Part shown: piece by piece, positions 60,277 through 64,000 of the stretch
Position numbering within the stretch: position 1 is the stretch's first letter
Layout of the letters: every line of letters begins with the position of its first letter
NCBI GenBank assembly: GCA_000381605.1
Contig: KB906755.1
Coordinates: 310,001-374,000 of the forward strand
Origin: Acidobacteriaceae bacterium KBS 89
GTDB taxonomy: Bacteria > Acidobacteriota > Terriglobia > Terriglobales > Acidobacteriaceae
Reading direction: 5' to 3'
DNA: 64,000 nucleotides
The notes under the pieces: model-generated
What the model was told of the DNA's origin: nothing
Database searches by the model: none
What the model saw: only the letters and a program-made list of their open reading frames with translations
Program-made: the position numbers and the translations under genes

Positions 60277-62403
60277 CTATTGCTGCTGAGGAGGATTCGG
60301 AGTCACCGAGATCGGCTTGGGTGCCTCCGGTGCCTTCGGCGCCGTCAACCCAGGAATCACCGGAGTCGGCCCAGTCGTCCCCATCGCTGCGTTGACGATA
60401 CTGATCCCATACCGCTCCAGCGTGTCCGACAGAAGCTGCATCAGTCCCGACCTGTCATTCGCATACGCCGCAGTCGCCGAAATCAGGTTGTTGTCCGCAG
60501 TGGCCAGATTTCTCCCCTGCTGCAACACGTTCGTCGTCGTCGAAGCCCCCAGCTTGTACTTCTTCTCTTCCGCGTCCAGGCTCTGCGCCGCATAGTCCCG
60601 CGCTGCCTGTGCCGCGACGACACGAGCCCGGTCACTGGTCATAGCAAACTGCTGGTTGATCACTTGAATGCGTATCTGCGCGTAAAGCTGTTGCAACCGC
60701 ATCTGCGACTGCCTGTACTCCATCTGCGACCGCGCCTGATCAGCCTGCGCCGTTCTGTTCCGCAACGTAATGTTGATGTTCACCCCAACGCCCTTGTCGG
60801 GAGCGCTGCCGTTGAACAAATTTCCAAAAGCCGTGCTGTAGTCGACGGTCGGAAAAGTTCCCGCCGGATAGGGTTGCCCGGTATTGAAATTGATCGCCGC
60901 TGGATTTTGCGATCCGCCCAGCGCATTTGCGCCGTAAAATGCATACGCATCCACCGTCGGCAGCAAGCCGTTCTTGAACGCTTTGATCGTGATCTCGTTA
61001 TTCTGCATGTTCAGGACTGCCTGTTCGATCTGCGGATTGTTCGTATAGGCCTGCTTCACCAGTTCCTCGGGCGAAAGGTCCTCTTCGGGCATCCTGTCCA
61101 GGCTTACGCGGTCTGTAGGAACCACCGGCGCAGATGAGAGCTGCGGATCGTTCAGGTTTCGCGCGATCGCCTGTTTCATGATCAGCTGCTGGTACTCCAG
61201 GTTCACCTGAGAAGCCACCAGCGCCTGTTTGTCGGTCGCCACCGCGCTATCGGAGTTCACAACGTCCAGCGGTGCCAGCGTCCCGATCTCCAATTGCTTC
61301 CGGTTATCTGCAGTCAACTGCGCCGACTGGGTCAACGCACGCTCCTTTGCCTGCTCGTCTTCATACGCACTCACCAGAGCCCAGTAGATCTTCTCCACCT
61401 GGTTTACCGTGTAGAGCAGCTGCTGCCGGAAGGATGAGTCCGTAATCCGCCGGTCGTTCTTCGCCTGGATGACAAACCGTCCATTGATGCCCCAGCCAAA
61501 CCCTTGCAGCAAATGCTGGGTCGCAGTCGCTCGAAAGCCCGAGTTGATCGATGGGCTGTAGTTGCTGAACGGATTATTCGTTGTCGCCCGTGAATTATTG
61601 AACCCAACCTGCAACGAAGTGCCTGTTACAAAGCCCTGATTGTAAGTGAAGTCATACGTGGCTGTGTTCGTATTCAAGACCTGTTGGCCGCCGCTGAACA
61701 ACGTGTTCAACTGGGGCTGCGCCAGCTGCTCGTACTGCACCGTTCCCGTCAGCACCGGGTCGCGAAACTCAGGCTGAGGTCCGCCGCCTTGCGTGCTCAC
61801 AACGATTCCGCCTACACCGGCGCCGCCGCCGCCAGTTCCCGCCGAAGTTGCGCCCGGACCGCCGCCACCTTGAATCGTCAACGTCGTTCCACCGAGCGTA
61901 TTCTGCACCAGTCCAGTCGAGATACCGCGAAGACTCGACCCAGCCTTCGCACGCAGAATATCTGTGTCCGCAATGTCCAGATTGATTCGCGCGATCGCGA
62001 TGTCATAGTTGTTCTCGAGCGTCAGCGCCACCGCATCCGCCAGGCTCAGATAGATCTTGCCGTCCCGCAACAGCGAATTCAGCCGGTTAGTATTCCCCAG
62101 CTCTGCCAGAGGAACATTTGTCGCTGTGTAGGGCGCAATGGGGTTCCAGAGATGGCTCTTCGGCTTCGAGTAATCGATCGCCGTGTCCCGCAGATACAAC
62201 GGCTCCGTCAGCTTCGGCGCCGGTGCCTGCGGCAGTCCCGGCTGTCCCGTCGTGTCGTTCTGCACAGCTTGCGGCGGTGCGGGCGCCGTCGGGTTCGTCT
62301 GCGGCGGCGCGGGTGCGGGCTGCTGCGCCATCCCCGGTTGCGTCCATCCACTCATCAACAACAGGGCGATACTCGCCGCCGCCTGCATATCTCTTAATCT
62401 CAC
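60277..62403 (-). CDS. TolC family outer membrane protein
   Basis: The 708-residue protein has a signal peptide (QAAASIALLLMSGWTQPGMA), a Pro/Gln-rich N-terminal stretch (about 27-75), then two TolC/OEP repeats. The first contains LADAVALTLENNYDIAIARINLDIADTDILRAKAG. A Gly-rich segment (TIQGGGGPGATSAGTGGGGAGVGG) sits between conserved parts. The second repeat includes SPEELVKQAYTNNPQIEQAVLNMQNNEI and TQADQARSQMEYRQSQMRLQQL. It is longer than typical TolC (about 490) mainly because of N-terminal and Gly-rich insertions. It would form an efflux or secretion duct; no inner membrane partner lies next to it. The start is a GTG with GGAGAG upstream. Confidence 0.9.
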   Translation of the reverse strand: MRLRDMQAAASIALLLMSGWTQPGMAQQPAPAPPQTNPTAPAPPQAVQNDTTGQPGLPQAPAPKLTEPLYLRDTAIDYSKPKSHLWNPIAPYTATNVPLAELGNTNRLNSLLRDGKIYLSLADAVALTLENNYDIAIARINLDIADTDILRAKAGSSLRGISTGLVQNTLGGTTLTIQGGGGPGATSAGTGGGGAGVGGIVVSTQGGGPQPEFRDPVLTGTVQYEQLAQPQLNTLFSGGQQVLNTNTATYDFTYNQGFVTGTSLQVGFNNSRATTNNPFSNYSPSINSGFRATATQHLLQGFGWGINGRFVIQAKNDRRITDSSFRQQLLYTVNQVEKIYWALVSAYEDEQAKERALTQSAQLTADNRKQLEIGTLAPLDVVNSDSAVATDKQALVASQVNLEYQQLIMKQAIARNLNDPQLSSAPVVPTDRVSLDRMPEEDLSPEELVKQAYTNNPQIEQAVLNMQNNEITIKAFKNGLLPTVDAYAFYGANALGGSQNPAAINFNTGQPYPAGTFPTVDYSTAFGNLFNGSAPDKGVGVNINITLRNRTAQADQARSQMEYRQSQMRLQQLYAQIRIQVINQQFAMTSDRARVVAAQAARDYAAQSLDAEEKKYKLGASTTTNVLQQGRNLATADNNLISATAAYANDRSGLMQLLSDTLERYGISIVNAAMGTTGPTPVIPGLTAPKAPEAPKPISVTPNPPQQQ

Positions 62404-62884
62404 GATGCGCTCTCCAACTCTTCCTTAAGCTTTGCCGGCTGCACCCAGTTCATCCTGGTCTCTCCGCCGGGCTCCTGAATTCATAGTCCTGCCTCGCCCC
62501 GCACGTTTCGCGCAGGGGTCTGGCCACCAAAACATCGTTGTAGTGCTTGTTAAGACGCGCAGTACCTTTCCTACGACTCTTAAAGAACGTTCCTGGCCTC
62601 AACACTCCCATCGAGCAGAAATGCTTTGGTTCAGCAGATATACGCACTCATCCGTTGCTTCGTTCCCAACTATCCGTCAAAAATTATCGAATGGGCAAGA
62701 TCGACTAAGTATATCAACCCCTTGTCGTTAACCCCGCAAGACTCACCTCGGCATCAAGCTAGATTCCGCCCACACGCTCGCAAATCACGCCGCCTTCCTC
62801 AGCGACCATCAGAAGAACAGCCCCCAGTTACTATAGAAACAAATCTTCAGCACGCAAGCTCGTCCCTCAAAACTCAAAGCTCCT
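62404..62884. other. Divergent intergenic region between tolC-like gene and truA
   Basis: These 481 bases lie between divergent genes. I found no reading frame with protein character, no tRNA and no clear riboswitch-like fold. It should carry the promoters of both genes. The truA start at 62885 has no strong ribosome binding site. Open frames here are shadows of truA or random. Confidence 0.55.
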
Positions 62885-63655
62885 ATGCACTGGAAACTCA
62901 CCCTGACCTACGACGGCACCCCTTTCAATGGCTGGCAGATCCAGCCCAATCTCCCCACCGTCCAGGGCACACTCGCCAACGCAATCCACCACATCACCGG
63001 CGAATCCGTCCTCCCTCAAGGCTCAGGCCGCACCGACGCCGGCGTCCACGCTCTCGCCCAGGTCGCGACCTTCTCTATAACCGTCTCCATACCCGCCCCG
63101 AACCTCCATCGCGCACTCAACCGCGCCCTACCCACAAGCATTCGCGTCCTCTCAGTCGAAGCCGTCCCCGAAGACTTCCACGCCCGACACAGCGCGCAGC
63201 GCAAAACATACGAGTACCGCATCCTTCCCGGCGACCGCATCTGTTCTCCTATGCTCGCGCCCTATGTCTGGCCCTGCCGCTTCTCACTCGACCTGAAAGT
63301 CCTGCAACAAGCTGCGACCCACGTTCTCGGCACCCACGACTTCAGCTCCTTCGCCGCCAACGATCCCGATCAAGCCGCTCGGAACGCCTCCGAACCAACA
63401 GACCTTCCCATCGACAACGTCCGCACCATCTACCACTCCGCGTGGCACGAGCAGCAAGACCTCCTCATCTATCGAGTCACCGGCTCCGGGTTCCTTCACC
63501 ACATGGTCCGCAACCTCGTCGGCACCTTCGTCGAAGCAGCCTCCAATCGAATCTCCCCCGACGAAATTCCCACCATCCTCGCCGCACACAACCGCAGCGC
63601 CGCCGGCCCCACCGCTCCTGCAAGCGGCCTCTTCCTTGTCGAGGTCGAATATTGA
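62885..63655 (+). CDS. truA: tRNA pseudouridine synthase A
   Basis: TruA makes pseudouridine at positions 38-40 of the tRNA anticodon arm. The 256-residue protein has the catalytic Asp near residue 51 (GSGRTDAGVHA). LTLTYDGTPFNGWQIQPN at the start and YRVTGSGFLHHMVRNLVGTFVE near the end are also diagnostic. Length is normal. It converges on an unknown partial gene, with a 31-base gap. Confidence 0.97.
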   Translation: MHWKLTLTYDGTPFNGWQIQPNLPTVQGTLANAIHHITGESVLPQGSGRTDAGVHALAQVATFSITVSIPAPNLHRALNRALPTSIRVLSVEAVPEDFHARHSAQRKTYEYRILPGDRICSPMLAPYVWPCRFSLDLKVLQQAATHVLGTHDFSSFAANDPDQAARNASEPTDLPIDNVRTIYHSAWHEQQDLLIYRVTGSGFLHHMVRNLVGTFVEAASNRISPDEIPTILAAHNRSAAGPTAPASGLFLVEVEY

Positions 63656-63686
63656 CAATACTTCTAGCGAGAAGCTCAGTTCCCCA

Positions 63687-64000
63687 CTAACAACGGGTGT
63701 AGTAGTACCAGGTAAAGTCAGTCGCACTGACTGGTGCACTGACCGGGAAACCCTTCCGGCTAAGCACTCTCACCTGCGCGCCAGGCCCGCCAGGCCCGAA
63801 CGTCTGGTCGTCGAAACACAGGTGCGCACCTGGCGTACTCGCAACCCTGTCGAAGGCGAAGTCCCCTGCGGGCGTCGCAATCTCACGATCGAACTCAGTC
63901 CGTTTGATCCTCACCAACTGCCGATTGGCGTCCAACTCGCAGATCTCTGTCGTTCCCTGGTTGTCATAAAAGTAGATAAGGTCTCCATCGACCACAATCC
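63687..64000 (-). CDS. Partial gene of unknown function (5' end outside the window)
   Basis: The frame is open from a stop at 63687 to the window edge, giving about 104 residues of the C-terminal part. The sequence is polar and beta-rich (GDLIYFYDNQGTTEICELDANRQLVRIKR ... VASTPGAHLCFDDQTFGPGG ... TDFTWYYYTRC) and has three Cys. A GTG at 63995 could be a start, but nothing supports it over an upstream one. I do not recognise the family; the style is that of a secreted or pilin-like protein, which is only a guess. Confidence 0.55.
   Translation of the reverse strand, partial: IVVDGDLIYFYDNQGTTEICELDANRQLVRIKRTEFDREIATPAGDFAFDRVASTPGAHLCFDDQTFGPGGPGAQVRVLSRKGFPVSAPVSATDFTWYYYTRC

Noticed and set aside
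62626-63690. Plus-strand Arg/Pro-rich frame over truA
   Set aside because: Shadow frame of truA; no recognisable motif.
1-64000. Search for CRISPR arrays, IS elements, prophage genes, rRNA and tRNA
   Set aside because: None found by reading; genes are chromosomal, and no direct repeats with regular spacing were seen.

Overview
The window looks like a 64 kb piece of an Acidobacteriota chromosome, most likely family Acidobacteriaceae (Edaphobacter/Granulicella/Terriglobus-like). The base composition is high in G+C and the window is densely packed with housekeeping and envelope genes. The gene set fits the group: a hopanoid cluster, a DUF1800/DUF1501 pair, a Tol-Pal locus, a PEP-CTERM protein, a fused 2-oxo acid dehydrogenase E1 and a K+-independent-type H+-pyrophosphatase. 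No rRNA, tRNA, CRISPR array, insertion sequence or prophage was recognised. Assignment to a group is inference from gene content. This is core chromosome rather than a mobile island.

Layout. 1-5.6 kb (minus strand): a 3'-truncated pentein-fold amidinotransferase-like gene that runs off the left edge, a 59-residue zinc ribbon, a secreted protein, and a DoxX / accA / CPBP-protease run. 5.8-14.2 kb: a Gfo/Idh/MocA oxidoreductase behind dnaE, a small DUF3592-like protein, a YdcF-like protein with an M20 peptidase, and two convergent alpha/beta hydrolases. 14.5-19 kb: an overlapping histidine kinase/response regulator pair, the kinase carrying a PDZ domain, a multi-TM region, GAF and PAS, the regulator being NtrC-type with a variant GAFTSA loop. 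19-26.5 kb: a hopanoid run read right to left, ispH - shc - hpnH - unknown - hpnA - hpnG - zinc MDR dehydrogenase. It covers the last step of isoprenoid precursor supply, cyclisation of squalene and side-chain building. 26.6-28.6 kb: a 51-residue metallothionein-like protein and recN.

28.7-34.2 kb (plus strand) is a complete Tol-Pal locus: tolQ, tolR, a TolA/TonB-like transducer without a normal start codon, tolB, pal and cpoB. 34.2-42.6 kb holds a DapA-like protein without its Schiff-base lysine, a four-helix membrane protein, carA-carB, a 39-residue His-rich secreted peptide, a Rieske protein, an alpha/beta hydrolase without its nucleophile serine, and a second DoxX. 42.8-51.4 kb (minus) holds DUF1501, DUF1800, the fused E1 and hppA. 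51.6-64 kb holds a subtilase, a small secreted coiled-coil protein, an MscS channel, a type I phosphodiesterase with a cupin, a P-loop ATPase with a DUF255/thioredoxin-domain protein, a PEP-CTERM protein, a TolC-like outer membrane protein, truA and a partial unknown gene.

Functional themes. Envelope biology dominates: hopanoids stiffen the outer membrane, Tol-Pal holds it to the wall, and TolC, MscS, PEP-CTERM, Tat-exported DUF1501 and several secreted small proteins add to this. Several genes are family members that lack catalytic residues or use unusual start codons. These are the main leads in Part 2, together with the two unassigned members of the hopanoid run.
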